Shown here in pieces: positions 52,409 to 63,948 of a stretch of DNA of 64,000 bases. The stretch's first letter is position 1. Each line of letters starts with the position of its first letter. The notes under the pieces are model-generated. The model was given only the letters and a program-made list of their open reading frames with translations. It was not told the origin of the DNA and did not search any database. Source of the stretch: Palleronia sediminis (GTDB lineage: Bacteria; Pseudomonadota; Alphaproteobacteria; Rhodobacterales; Rhodobacteraceae); NCBI RefSeq assembly GCF_004358695.1, contig NZ_SNAA01000009.1, forward strand, positions 1 to 64,000, read 5' to 3'. Both the position numbers and the translations under genes were made by a program.

Positions 52409-54316
52409 TCACGATCCGGCCCCCGCGGCGGCGCGATCTTTCTGCGAAAGATCGGGGGCTTCGGCGGCCTCGAGCCGTTCGAGCGCGGTCATCCACAGCG
52501 TTTCGGCCTTGGCGGTGGCATCCATCACCTCGGCATATTTGCGGTTCCACGTCTCGAGCTCCCCGCCCCGCGCGGCGTCGTAGAGCGCCGGATCGGCCAG
52601 TTTCGTCGCCAGTTTCTCGCGCATCTCGGCCAGCTTGCCGACGCGGGCCTCGCAGCTGCGCACCTCGGCGCGCAGGGCCATCACCGCCTCGCGCGAGGGG
52701 CGGGGGGCTTTCGGCGCCTCGGCGCGGGGGCGGGCGGGCTTGGCCGGCCGGTCGTCGTCGCGCGCGAGCAGCATATTGCGATAGGCGTCGAGATCGTCGT
52801 CATAGGGCGCCACGCGGCCGCCCTTGACCAGCCAGAGCCGGTCGGCGACGAGGCCCAGCAGGTGCATGTCGTGGCTGACCAGCACGACCGCGCCGGAATA
52901 GGCGGTCAGCGCCTCGACCAGCGCCTCGCGGCTTTCGATGTCGAGATGGTTCGTCGGCTCGTCCAGCACCAGCATGTGCGGCGCGTCGATCGTCGCGATC
53001 AGCAGCGACAGCCGCGCCTTCTGCCCGCCCGAAAGCGCGCCCACGGTCATGTCGGCCTGTTCCGCGCCCAGCCCGAACCCCGCGAGCCGCGCGCGCAGCC
53101 GCGCGGGCGCCTCGTCCGGGCGCAGCCTGCGGACATGGTCGAGCGCGGTCTCCTCCACGCGCAGCTCGTCCACCTGGTGCTGCGCGAAATAGCCCACGCG
53201 CAGCTTCGAGGCGCGGGTGATGCGCCCGCCCATGGTCTCGAGCCGCCCCGAGAGCAGCTTGGACAGGGTCGACTTGCCCTCGCCGTTGCGGCCCAAAAGC
53301 GCGATGCGGTCGTCCTGGTCGATGCGCAGGTCGAGCCGGTCGAGCACGACGCGTTCGCCATAGCCCACGCGCGCGCCCTCCATGGTCAGGATCGGGGGCG
53401 GCAGCTCTTCGGGTTCGGGAAAGGTGAAGGCGCGCAGCGCGGCCTCCTGCGGTGTCTGGATGGTCTCCATCCGCTCGATCATCTTGAGCCGGCTCTGCGC
53501 CTGCCGGGCCTTGGTCGCCTTGGCGCGGAACCGGTCGACGAAGGATTGCAGATGCGCGCGCCGCGTATCCTGTTTCTTGATCTCGGCCTCGCGCGCGGCC
53601 AGCCTTGCGGCGCGGGTCCGCGCGAATGTGTCGTAGCCGCCCTGATACAGCGTCAGCTTGCGGTCCTCGAGATGCAGGATCGCGCCGACCGAGCGGTTCA
53701 GGAGCCCGCGGTCGTGGCTGATGACGATGACCGTGTGCGGATATTTCGCGAGATACGCCTCGAGCCAGAGCGCGCCCTCGAGGTCGAGATAGTTCGTCGG
53801 CTCGTCGAGCAGAAGCACGTCGGGCTGGGCGAACAGCACGCCGGCCAGCGCCACGCGCATCCGCCAGCCCCCCGAGAAGGCCGAGCAGGGCATCGCGATC
53901 TCGGCCTGTGTAAAGCCCAGGCCCCGCAGGATCTGGGTCGCGCGCCCCTCGGCCGACCATGCGTCGATATCGGCGAGGCGGGTCTGGATCTCGGCGATGC
54001 GGCCCGGATCGCGCGCCGTCTCGGCCTCGGCCATCAGCGCGGCGCGCTCGGTATCGGCGGCCAGCACCGTGTCGAGCAGCGACACCTCCGAGGACGGCAC
54101 CTCCTGCCGGACGCCGCCGATGCGCGCGCGGCGGGGCAGCTCGATCGTGCCCCCGTCGAGCGGCAATTCCCCCCGGATCAGGCGGAACAGCGTCGTCTTG
54201 CCGGTGCCGTTGCGCCCGACCACCCCGACCTTGTGGCCTTCGGGGATGTCGGCCGAGGCGGCCTCGAAAAGCGGCTTGCCGGCGACGGCATAAGAGATAT
54301 CGCGGAAACTGAGCAT
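52409..54316 (-). CDS. ABC-F family ATPase (YheS/Uup-like)
   Basis: ABC-F proteins have two ATPase domains, no membrane part, and act on ribosomes. The 635-residue protein has Walker A VGRNGTGKTT and LGRNGEGKST, signatures FSGGWRMRVALAGVL and LSGGQKARLSLLIA, and Walker B LLLDEPTNYLDLE and LVLDEPTNHLDIE. The 80-residue linker between domains (DRFRAKATKARQAQSRLKMIERM) is the P-site tRNA interaction motif. The C-terminal coiled-coil tail suggests the YheS/Uup side rather than EttA. The last codons include the palindrome at 52434. Confidence 0.93.
   Translation of the reverse strand: MLSFRDISYAVAGKPLFEAASADIPEGHKVGVVGRNGTGKTTLFRLIRGELPLDGGTIELPRRARIGGVRQEVPSSEVSLLDTVLAADTERAALMAEAETARDPGRIAEIQTRLADIDAWSAEGRATQILRGLGFTQAEIAMPCSAFSGGWRMRVALAGVLFAQPDVLLLDEPTNYLDLEGALWLEAYLAKYPHTVIVISHDRGLLNRSVGAILHLEDRKLTLYQGGYDTFARTRAARLAAREAEIKKQDTRRAHLQSFVDRFRAKATKARQAQSRLKMIERMETIQTPQEAALRAFTFPEPEELPPPILTMEGARVGYGERVVLDRLDLRIDQDDRIALLGRNGEGKSTLSKLLSGRLETMGGRITRASKLRVGYFAQHQVDELRVEETALDHVRRLRPDEAPARLRARLAGFGLGAEQADMTVGALSGGQKARLSLLIATIDAPHMLVLDEPTNHLDIESREALVEALTAYSGAVVLVSHDMHLLGLVADRLWLVKGGRVAPYDDDLDAYRNMLLARDDDRPAKPARPRAEAPKAPRPSREAVMALRAEVRSCEARVGKLAEMREKLATKLADPALYDAARGGELETWNRKYAEVMDATAKAETLWMTALERLEAAEAPDLSQKDRAAAGAGS
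52434..52454. repeat. Inverted repeat at the 3' end of the ABC-F gene
   Basis: CGATCTTTC-TGC-GAAAGATCG has perfect 9-bp arms. It lies inside the coding region and contributes the residues DLSQKDR to the C-terminal tail, which suggests a mobile or functional RNA element absorbed into the reading frame. Confidence 0.6.
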
Positions 54317-54380
54317 GGGCGGGGGTTAGCAGAGCTTGGCCGCGGGGTGAAGCGGTGGCGGGGCCGCGCGCGCGCGGGCC

Positions 54381-55823
54381 TCAGCCCTGCGCCCGCTCGG
54401 CCGTCTCGCGGTTCCAGATGCGGCGGTCGACGCCCTCGCCCAGCTCGGGATACTCGGCCACGCGGAACACCGGCTCGTCGCCCGCGCGACGCTGGGCGAA
54501 ATAGTCGCGCGTCAGCTTGGCCACCGTCCGCGATAGGATCGCGATGGCCACGAGGTTGACCGTCGCCATCACCGCCATCGAGGCATCGGCGATATCGAAC
54601 ACCGTCGTCACCGCCTGCAACGACCCCCAGACCACCATGGCCACGACCAGCAGCTTGAGCGCCATCAACGGGCCGCGCCCGCCGAGGCCCAGGAACTCCA
54701 TCGCGCTCTCGGCATAGGAGTAGTTGCCGATGATCGAGGTGAAGGCGAAGAACAGGATCGCCGCGGCGACAAAGACCGGCCCCAGCGCGCCGACATGGCC
54801 CTCGAGCGCGATCTGGGTCAGCGCCATGCCGGTCGGCGCGTCCGGGGAATGGTCGACCGCCCCCGACAGCAGGATCATCAGCGCCGTCGCCGTGCAGATC
54901 ACCAGCGTGTCGATGAAGACGCCGAGGCCCTGCACCATGCCCTGGCTCGCGGGGTGGTGCGGATCGGGCACCGCGACGGCGGCGATATTGGGGGCCGAGC
55001 CCATCCCCGCCTCGTTCGAGAACAGCCCCCGCTTCACCCCGTTGAGCAGCGCGGCCATGATCCCGCCGGTGAACCCCCCGGCCGCGGCCTCGAACCCGAA
55101 GGCCGATTTCACGATCAGCACCAGTACGCCCGGCACCTCGGTCACGTTCAGCCCGACGACGACCACGGCCAGCAGGATATAGGCCCCCGCCATGGCGGGC
55201 ACGACCTTTTCGGCCACCCGGGCGATGGAGCGGATGCCGCCCAGGATCACGACCCCCGCCAGCGCGCCGACCCCCAGCCCGGTGACGAGGCGTGGCACGG
55301 CAAAGGCTTCCTCCATCGCGACCGAGATCGAATTGGCCTGGACGGCCGAGAATATCAGGCCGAAGGACAGGATCAGGCAGATCGAGAACACGTATCCCAT
55401 CGCGCGCGAGCCGATACCGCGCGCCATGTAGAAGGCCGGGCCGCCGCGATACTGGCCTTCGGCGTTGCGCACCTTGTAGAGCTGGGCGAGCGTCGATTCC
55501 GCATAGGCCGTAGCCATGCCCACCAGCGCCACCATCCACATCCAGAAGATCGCGCCCGGCCCGCCGAGATGGATCGCCACCGCCACCCCCGCGAGGTTGC
55601 CGGTGCCCACGCGGCTGGCCAGCGATACGGTCAGGGCCTGGAACGGCGATATGCCCTCGGATGTCGTCTCGCGCGAAAAGGCGATGACGCGAAAGAACTC
55701 GCCAAAGCGGCGGAACTGCACGAACCCCGTGATCCACGTGAACCAGAGGCCCACGGCGAGCAGGCCGTAGACGAGGACATGCCCCCAGAGGACGGTGTTC
55801 AGGAAATCGACGATCGCCGTCAT
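54381..55823 (-). CDS. Sodium:alanine/glycine symporter (AGCS family)
   Basis: The 480-residue inner-membrane protein has about 11 hydrophobic segments and the AGCS motifs [32 protein letters not shown] (early substrate site), KGGPAFYM-like [13 protein letters not shown], and [14 protein letters not shown]. It imports alanine or glycine with Na+. The C-terminal tail ([18 protein letters not shown]) is cytosolic. It is divergent from ndk. Confidence 0.94.
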   Translation of the reverse strand: MTAIVDFLNTVLWGHVLVYGLLAVGLWFTWITGFVQFRRFGEFFRVIAFSRETTSEGISPFQALTVSLASRVGTGNLAGVAVAIHLGGPGAIFWMWMVALVGMATAYAESTLAQLYKVRNAEGQYRGGPAFYMARGIGSRAMGYVFSICLILSFGLIFSAVQANSISVAMEEAFAVPRLVTGLGVGALAGVVILGGIRSIARVAEKVVPAMAGAYILLAVVVVGLNVTEVPGVLVLIVKSAFGFEAAAGGFTGGIMAALLNGVKRGLFSNEAGMGSAPNIAAVAVPDPHHPASQGMVQGLGVFIDTLVICTATALMILLSGAVDHSPDAPTGMALTQIALEGHVGALGPVFVAAAILFFAFTSIIGNYSYAESAMEFLGLGGRGPLMALKLLVVAMVVWGSLQAVTTVFDIADASMAVMATVNLVAIAILSRTVAKLTRDYFAQRRAGDEPVFRVAEYPELGEGVDRRIWNRETAERAQG

Positions 55824-55959
55824 GGCGGCTCCTCATGTTGCGCGCCGGCCCGCGCCACGCGGCCGGCCGCTCGTCTTTTCAGTCCGTGCGACCCGTGCTA
55901 GGGGCGCTGCGTCCGGGCGGGCCCGTCGCCTGCCCCCGAATGCACAACGAGGACGCCAC

Positions 55960-56382
55960 ATGGCCACCGAACGCACCCTGTCCATCATCAAGCCCGACGC
56001 CACCCGCCGCAACCTGACCGGCAAGATCAACGCCAAGTTCGAGGATGCCGGGCTGCGCATCGTCGCGCAAAAGCGCATCCACCTGACCAAGGCGCAGGCG
56101 GGCGAGTTCTACAAGGTCCATGCCGAGCGGCCGTTCTACGACGAGCTGTGCGAGTTCATGGCCTCGGCCCCGGTGGTCGTGCAGGTGCTCGAGGGCGAGG
56201 GCGCCATCGCCAAAAACCGCGAAGTGATGGGGGCGACCAACCCCGCCGATGCCGAGGCGGGCACGATCCGCGCCGAGTTCGCCGAGAGCGTCGGCGAGAA
56301 CTCGGTCCACGGCTCGGACGCGCCCGAGACGGCGCGCGACGAGATCTCGTACTTCTTCTCGGGTCTCGAGATCGTCGGCTAG
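55960..56382 (+). CDS. ndk: Nucleoside diphosphate kinase
   Basis: Ndk balances (d)NTP pools by phosphate transfer through a phosphohistidine. The 140-residue protein has [39 protein letters not shown] and the active-site [12 protein letters not shown] with H117. Length and motif positions are standard. The ATG at 55960 has a GAGGACGCCAC leader. Confidence 0.97.
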   Translation: MATERTLSIIKPDATRRNLTGKINAKFEDAGLRIVAQKRIHLTKAQAGEFYKVHAERPFYDELCEFMASAPVVVQVLEGEGAIAKNREVMGATNPADAEAGTIRAEFAESVGENSVHGSDAPETARDEISYFFSGLEIVG

Positions 56383-56393
56383 GCGATCCGGCT

Positions 56394-56813
56394 TCAACGC
56401 CCCGCGCGCCCGGCACCCGTCGGGCGCGCGGCATGGCCCCCGGCATCCCGCTCGGGGGCCGCTTGCGGCAGCGCGTCCATGTGGCGGCGCAGCAGCGCGA
56501 CATTGCGGCGATTGGCCTTCCAGCCCACATCGAAGAGATCGCCGACCAGCGGGATCGAGCCGACGACGAAATCGACCCCGATATTGGCGCATTGCCGCGC
56601 GATGATGCTGCGCGGCGCGCCCATCCGATAGCTTTCGAGCACGATCCAGCCGGTGGGCACGACGGCGGCGGCGTCGCCGATCCCCGGTATCAGTCCCATG
56701 ATCGAATCATAGCCGACGCGGATGCCGATACCGGGCACGCGGAACGCGGCGTCGAGGGTGTTGGCCAACCGGTCGAGTCGGTCGAGGCGGTGCGCATGGG
56801 GTCGGTCTGTCAT
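56394..56813 (-). CDS. DUF4112 family membrane protein
   Basis: The 139-residue protein has the DUF4112 core FRVPGIGIRVGYDSIMGLIPGIGDAAAVVPTGWIV, then VDFVVGSIPLVGDLFDVGWKANRRNVALLRRHM. Two hydrophobic segments bracket the glycine-rich parts, so it is probably an inner-membrane protein of unknown function. It is convergent with ndk with a gap of 11 bp. The ATG at 56813 is preferred over one at 56822. Confidence 0.87.
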   Translation of the reverse strand: MTDRPHAHRLDRLDRLANTLDAAFRVPGIGIRVGYDSIMGLIPGIGDAAAVVPTGWIVLESYRMGAPRSIIARQCANIGVDFVVGSIPLVGDLFDVGWKANRRNVALLRRHMDALPQAAPERDAGGHAARPTGAGRAGR

Positions 56814-56858
56814 GCGGGACAAATCGCGCGGACGCCCCGCCGGTTCCGCATCCGCCCC

Positions 56859-56966
56859 TCAGATCGAGGCGAAATCGCGAAAGCGAAACGGCGGCAGCGC
56901 GTGCTTGACGGGGCGCGTCCCGCCCTTGGCATCGGTCTTGCGGTGCGGGGTCTCGGGGCGGTGCAT
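56859..56966 (-). CDS. Possible 35-residue small protein
   Basis: A short frame begins with ATG at 56966, has GAAAGG 9 bp upstream, and encodes a basic peptide ending KHALPPFRFRDFASI. It is the only candidate gene in the gap between DUF4112 and coxG. There is no domain match I can name, and chance cannot be ruled out. Confidence 0.3.
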   Translation of the reverse strand: MHRPETPHRKTDAKGGTRPVKHALPPFRFRDFASI

Positions 56967-57156
56967 GGCGTCGGCCTTTCGGATCGGTGCGGTTGCGCGG
57001 TTCAGTCTGGGGTCACAATGCGGCACCCCCGTGGCACGGTTTCGTCGCCCGCGCGGAAAAATCCCGGCACGGCGGCGCTTGACGGACCCCGCCCCGGCGC
57101 GCTTGACTGCGGCGACGGGCCGATGCGCCCGGACGGGCAGGGGGGATGCGTCCGCG
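56967..57156. promoter_or_regulatory. Upstream region of the coxGSLM operon
   Basis: About 190 bp before coxG. It holds two TTGAC elements (57079-57083 and 57103-57107) in a GC-rich setting that could be -35 boxes for the cox operon; no matching -10 or operator was identified. Confidence 0.35.
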
Positions 57157-57732
57157 ATGGAAATGACCGGCAGCAATCAGATCGACGCAGATCCCGACCG
57201 CGTCTGGGCGGGGCTGCTCGACCCCGAGGTGCTGAAATCCTGCATTCCGGGCTGCACCGAGATGACCGGCACGGTCGAGGACGGCTATGACGCGGTCGTG
57301 GTCCAGAAGGTCGGCCCGGTAAAGGCCACGTTCAGGGGCCAGATCCGCATCGAGGACATCGACCCTCCGCAAAGCTGCACCATCAGCGGCGAGGGCAAGG
57401 GCGGCGCGGCCGGGTTCGCCAAGGGCGGCGCCCATATCGTGCTGAGCGCGGCCGAGGGCGGCACGCGGCTCGACTACACGGTCGATGCCAAGGTCGGCGG
57501 CAAGCTCGCGCAGCTCGGCGGGCGGATCATCGACGGGTTCTCGAAAAAGATGGCCGACCAGTTCTTCGAGTGCTTCAAGGACAGGCTCGACGCCGCGGCT
57601 GCAGGCGAGGCGGCGGGGGGCGATGCGTCGAATGCGACGCAAAATACAGGTGACACGGGCGGCGACAGCGGCAAGGATCAGGAAGCGGGCGACGGAAAAC
57701 GGCGCTGGTTCGGCACGCGACCGGCCGGCTGA
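57157..57732 (+). CDS. coxG: CoxG-like SRPBCC-domain protein
   Basis: CoxG-type proteins accompany CO-dehydrogenase-family enzymes and are thought to link them to the membrane or bind quinone. The 191-residue protein has an SRPBCC fold ([89 protein letters not shown]) and a Gly/Asp-rich tail ending [14 protein letters not shown]-terminal hydrophobic anchor, present in some CoxG proteins, is absent. It begins the cox operon; coxS follows after 32 bp. Confidence 0.85.
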   Translation: MEMTGSNQIDADPDRVWAGLLDPEVLKSCIPGCTEMTGTVEDGYDAVVVQKVGPVKATFRGQIRIEDIDPPQSCTISGEGKGGAAGFAKGGAHIVLSAAEGGTRLDYTVDAKVGGKLAQLGGRIIDGFSKKMADQFFECFKDRLDAAAAGEAAGGDASNATQNTGDTGGDSGKDQEAGDGKRRWFGTRPAG

Positions 57733-57764
57733 CCGCACGATCGCTTCGGGGGAGGAGACAGGCG

Positions 57765-58250
<486 letters not shown>

Positions 58251-58313
58251 CCGGCCGCGGCCGCGCACCGACTGTCCGGCCAGTCGCCGGGTTTCCAGGG
58301 GAGGAGACATGAC

Positions 58314-60677
<2,364 letters not shown>

Positions 60678-60733
60678 ACCGCGTTCCGGCCGGGCGCGCG
60701 CCGCCCGGCCCTCCGCCTTTCCAGGAGAGACCG

Positions 60734-61525
60734 ATGTACGATTTCGACTTCATCCGGCCCGCCAGCGTCGAGGACGCCGTCGCCGCGCTCGCCACCGACC
60801 CCGAGGCCATCGCCTTTTCGGGCGGCCAGACCCTGATGCCGGCGATGAAACAGCGCCTCGCCAGCCCCTCCGCCGTGGTCAGCCTGACCGGGATCGCCGC
60901 GCTCAAGGGCCTGCGCGACGAGGGCGGGCGCCTCTGGATCGGGGCCGCGACGACCCATGCGCAGGTCGCGCGCGAGGCCGCGGACAGCTATCCCGCCCTC
61001 GCGTCGCTGGCCGGGCGGATCGGCGACCCCTCGGTGCGCGCGCGCGGCACGATCGGCGGCTCGCTGGCCAATAACGACCCCTCGGCCTGCTACCCGGCGG
61101 CGGTGCTGGGTTCGGGCGCGACCGTCGTCACCGACCGGCGCGAGATCGCGGCCGACGATTTCTTCGAGGGGATGTTCACCACCGCGCTCGAAGAGGGCGA
61201 GATCGTGACCGCGGTGATCTTTCCGCGCCCCGCCCGCGCCCGCTATGAAAAGTTCCGCCAGCCTGCCTCGCGCTTTCCGCTGACCGCGGCCTTCGTGGCG
61301 CAGTTCGACGACGGGGTGCGCGTGGCGATCACCGGCGCCTCCGAAGGCGGCGTGTTCCGCTGGACCGAGGCCGAGCGGGCGCTCACCGGGAACTTCGCAC
61401 CCGAAAGCCTGGACGACATCGCCCCGCCGGATGCCGAGGGGATGATCTCGGACCTGCATGGCAGCGGCGCCTACCGCGCGCATCTGGTCAAGGTCATGAC
61501 GCGGCGCGCGGTCGCCAACGCCTGA
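60734..61525 (+). CDS. coxM: CO-dehydrogenase-family medium subunit, FAD-binding
   Basis: The medium subunit carries FAD and passes electrons to the respiratory chain or another acceptor. The 263-residue protein shows the FAD motifs FSGGQTLMPAMKQRLASP and the TIGGSLANNDPSACYPAA loop, and the C-terminal CO_deh_flav_C part (VAFVAQF-like FVAQFDDGVRVAITGASEGGVFRW). GGAGAGACCG precedes the ATG. It is the last gene of the operon, and its 3' flank carries a repeat motif. Confidence 0.93.
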   Translation: MYDFDFIRPASVEDAVAALATDPEAIAFSGGQTLMPAMKQRLASPSAVVSLTGIAALKGLRDEGGRLWIGAATTHAQVAREAADSYPALASLAGRIGDPSVRARGTIGGSLANNDPSACYPAAVLGSGATVVTDRREIAADDFFEGMFTTALEEGEIVTAVIFPRPARARYEKFRQPASRFPLTAAFVAQFDDGVRVAITGASEGGVFRWTEAERALTGNFAPESLDDIAPPDAEGMISDLHGSGAYRAHLVKVMTRRAVANA

Positions 61526-61641
61526 CCGGGCGCCGCCCGTGCCGGGCGCGGCGCGGACCGCGCCACGCCCCCATTCCGCCGTCACGCGACACCGGAACGG
61601 CCCGCATCCCCCCGGCCGCGCTCCATGGCGCTCCGCCCCGT

Positions 61642-61665
61642 TTCTCTGTTTCCCTAAATACTCAC
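61642..61665 (-). repeat. GTATTT...AGAGAAG motif, long form, copy 7
   Basis: On the minus strand GTGAGTATTT, AGGG, AAACAGAGAA matches the copy at 18382 over its whole length. It lies in the 158-bp convergent gap between coxM and the DUF6505 gene. Confidence 0.65.
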
Positions 61666-61683
61666 CTTCCGGTGCCCGGCCGG

Positions 61684-62163
61684 TCAGTCCTCGCTGACAT
61701 GCACCGCGACGAGATCCAGCTCCGCCTCGCCGGGCTGGATCGCGCGAAAGCTCTCGCGCACGCCCGAGGCCGTCAGTTCGCGGTTCACCACGAGCAGCGT
61801 GTTGGGGTCGTGATCGGCGCAGAGCTCTTCCATGAAGGCGATCTCGTCCTCGGCCACGGGCCGCGCCGCGGCCAGGTCGGGGGCGCCGTAATGGCTGACG
61901 AAATGGGCGGCCAGCCCTTCGACCAGGGCCGCGCGCTCGGCCGGCTGTATCTGCGCCACCGCCACGAAGGTCGAGCGCCCGAACCCCTCGGCCGACAGCC
62001 ACCCGTTCGCGAAGGCCTGCCGCGCCTTGCCCGACAGGTCGCCCTCGCCGAAATTCGAGAACTCGAACCCGCCGGCGATGGCCCATTCGCCTTCGGGGGC
62101 GGGGCGGGCGAAGACGTTGCCGTCGCTCTCGTCGAAACGGATCGTCCGGGCGAGCTTCATCAT
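61684..62163 (-). CDS. DUF6505 family protein
   Basis: The 159-residue protein (KLARTIRFDESDGNVFARPA, GEWAIAGGFEFSNFGEGDLSGKARQAFANGW, HFVSHYGAPDLAAARPVAEDEI) matches a conserved roseobacter protein of unknown function. Its start overlaps the stop of the ligase-like gene by 4 bp, so the two are coupled. It is cytosolic by lack of a signal peptide. Confidence 0.75.
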   Translation of the reverse strand: MMKLARTIRFDESDGNVFARPAPEGEWAIAGGFEFSNFGEGDLSGKARQAFANGWLSAEGFGRSTFVAVAQIQPAERAALVEGLAAHFVSHYGAPDLAAARPVAEDEIAFMEELCADHDPNTLLVVNRELTASGVRESFRAIQPGEAELDLVAVHVSED

Positions 62164-62885
62164 GGTCCGGTCTCCAGCATCGCGGTCAGGGGCAGGGCGC
62201 GGGTGCCGCTCTCCTGTCTTAGGATGAGCTCCCCCTCCGCGTCCATCCCGACGAAATGGCCGCGATGCGTCGCGCCCGCCACCTGCACCGTGCCGTCCTG
62301 TCCCAGTCCGGGCGCGCGGCCGGTCCAGTCGCGGTGGATGCGCGCGCGCTCGCCATCGACCCAGGCGTTGATCCAGACCAGCCCGTGCCGCCCCCAGGCC
62401 TCGAGCAGGTCCATCGGGTCGATATCGGCGCAGCCCTCGTCCCAGAGGGTCGTGCGGTCGGGCGCGGCGCCGGGCTCGTCATCGGCCTCGGCAAAGATCG
62501 GCACCTCGATCCCCACGGCCAGCCAGTCGATCCCGGCCGCCGGATCGGCATGGGGCGCCATGGCGCGCATGCCCCCGCAGGCCGCCCCGTTCACCAGGAA
62601 CCCCGCGGGCCAGTTCAGTTGGAACGCGATCTCCGAGGGCGAGAGCACGCCGAAGGCGTCCGCGAACCCGTTGGCCAGCGCCAGCACCACCGTCAGCGCC
62701 TCGCCCAGCGGCGGCTCGGGCGCGAGCAGCATGGCCGCGCGCAGCCGGTCGGGGCGCAGCTCGTGGCAGATGAGCCCCGGATCCTCGCCCGCGGCGCCCG
62801 CGCGGGCCGCCGCGCGCATCACGTCGCCCGTGACCGCCCGCCCGCGCAGCAGCGGGGGCAAATGGGGGCGGTCGGGCTCAGACAT
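62160..62885 (-). CDS. Biotin/lipoate protein ligase-like protein
   Basis: The 241-residue protein has the biotin/lipoate A/B ligase fold in outline: PEPPLGEALTVVLALANGFADAFGVL, IAFQLNWPAGFLVNGAACGGMRAMAP (catalytic-lysine region altered) and a C-terminal domain (VQVAGATHRGHFVGMDAEGELILRQE) resembling DUF4444/BirA C-terminal barrels. The usual GRGRRG ATP loop is not obvious, so ligase activity is unsure. It overlaps the mrp stop. Confidence 0.7.
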   Translation of the reverse strand: MSEPDRPHLPPLLRGRAVTGDVMRAAARAGAAGEDPGLICHELRPDRLRAAMLLAPEPPLGEALTVVLALANGFADAFGVLSPSEIAFQLNWPAGFLVNGAACGGMRAMAPHADPAAGIDWLAVGIEVPIFAEADDEPGAAPDRTTLWDEGCADIDPMDLLEAWGRHGLVWINAWVDGERARIHRDWTGRAPGLGQDGTVQVAGATHRGHFVGMDAEGELILRQESGTRALPLTAMLETGP

Positions 62886-63948
62886 GGCCATCGGCGATCA
62901 GCCGGCGCGCGATGTCGCGAAACGCCTGGGCCTGCGGGCTTTCGGGCTTGCTGGCCACGATGGGCGCGCCGCCATCGCCCGCGCTGCGGATCTCGAGGTC
63001 GAGGGGGATCTCGCCCAGGAACGGCAGGCCCAGCCGCTCGGCATCGGCGCGGGCCCCGCCGTGGCCGAAAATATGCGCCTCGTGCCCGCAATTGGGGCAG
63101 ATATAGGCTGACATGTTCTCGATCATGCCCATCACCTTGACGTTCATCTTGCCGAACATGTCGAGCGCCTTGCGCGCGTCGAGCAGGGCGATGTCCTGCG
63201 GGGTCGACACGACGATGGCGCCCGCCACCTCGGTTTTCTGGGCAAGCGTCATCTGCACGTCGCCCGTGCCGGGCGGCAGATCGACGATCAGCACGTCGAG
63301 CTGGCCCCATTGCACCTGCGCCAGCATCTGCTGCAACGCGCCCATCAGCATCGGCCCGCGCCAGACGACGGCCTCGTCCTCCTTGGTCATGAGCCCGATG
63401 GACATGAGCGTGACGCCGTGGTTGCGCAGCGGCAGGATGGTCTTGCCGTCGGGCGAGGCCGGCCGCCCGGTGATGCCCAGCATCCGCGGCTGCGAGGGGC
63501 CGTAGACATCGGCATCGAGCATCCCGACCTTCTTGCCCTCGGCGGCCAGCGCCACGGCGAGATTGGCGCTGACGGTGGATTTGCCGACGCCGCCCTTGCC
63601 GCTGGCCACCGCGATCACCGCCTTGACCCCCGGCAGCTTTTGCGGGCCGGTCTGCGCGCGGGCCGCGCCCCCGATCTTGAGGTCGGGCGGCGGGCCCTTG
63701 GTGGCATGGGCCGTCATGATGGCCGAGACCTGCCCCTTGCCCGCCAGCGCCTCGAGCCGCTCGACCGCCTCGAGGCGCACCGGCTCCATCGCGGCGGCGT
63801 GCTCGGGCGCCACCTCGAGCACGAAGCGGATGCGCCCCTCGTCGACGGTCAGCGCACGCACGGCGTCGGCGGCGACAAGATCGGTGCCCGTGCCGGGATG
63901 CGTCAGCGCCTTGAGGATATCGAGAACCTCGTCGCGGGTGACGCTCAA
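62878..63948 (-). CDS. mrp: Iron-sulfur cluster carrier ATPase Mrp (ApbC/NBP35 family)
   Basis: Mrp/ApbC binds and delivers [4Fe-4S] clusters. The 356-residue protein has an N-terminal DUF59/MIP18-like domain (DEVLDILKALTHPGTGTDLV), the deviant Walker A VASGKGGVGKSTVSANLA, DADVYGPSQPRMLG, DLPPGTGDVQMTL and the CxxC cluster motif YICPNCGHEAHIFG. The TTG start at 63948 has GGAGA 7 bp upstream and overlaps the stop of the preceding gene. Confidence 0.93.
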   Translation of the reverse strand: MSVTRDEVLDILKALTHPGTGTDLVAADAVRALTVDEGRIRFVLEVAPEHAAAMEPVRLEAVERLEALAGKGQVSAIMTAHATKGPPPDLKIGGAARAQTGPQKLPGVKAVIAVASGKGGVGKSTVSANLAVALAAEGKKVGMLDADVYGPSQPRMLGITGRPASPDGKTILPLRNHGVTLMSIGLMTKEDEAVVWRGPMLMGALQQMLAQVQWGQLDVLIVDLPPGTGDVQMTLAQKTEVAGAIVVSTPQDIALLDARKALDMFGKMNVKVMGMIENMSAYICPNCGHEAHIFGHGGARADAERLGLPFLGEIPLDLEIRSAGDGGAPIVASKPESPQAQAFRDIARRLIADGHV

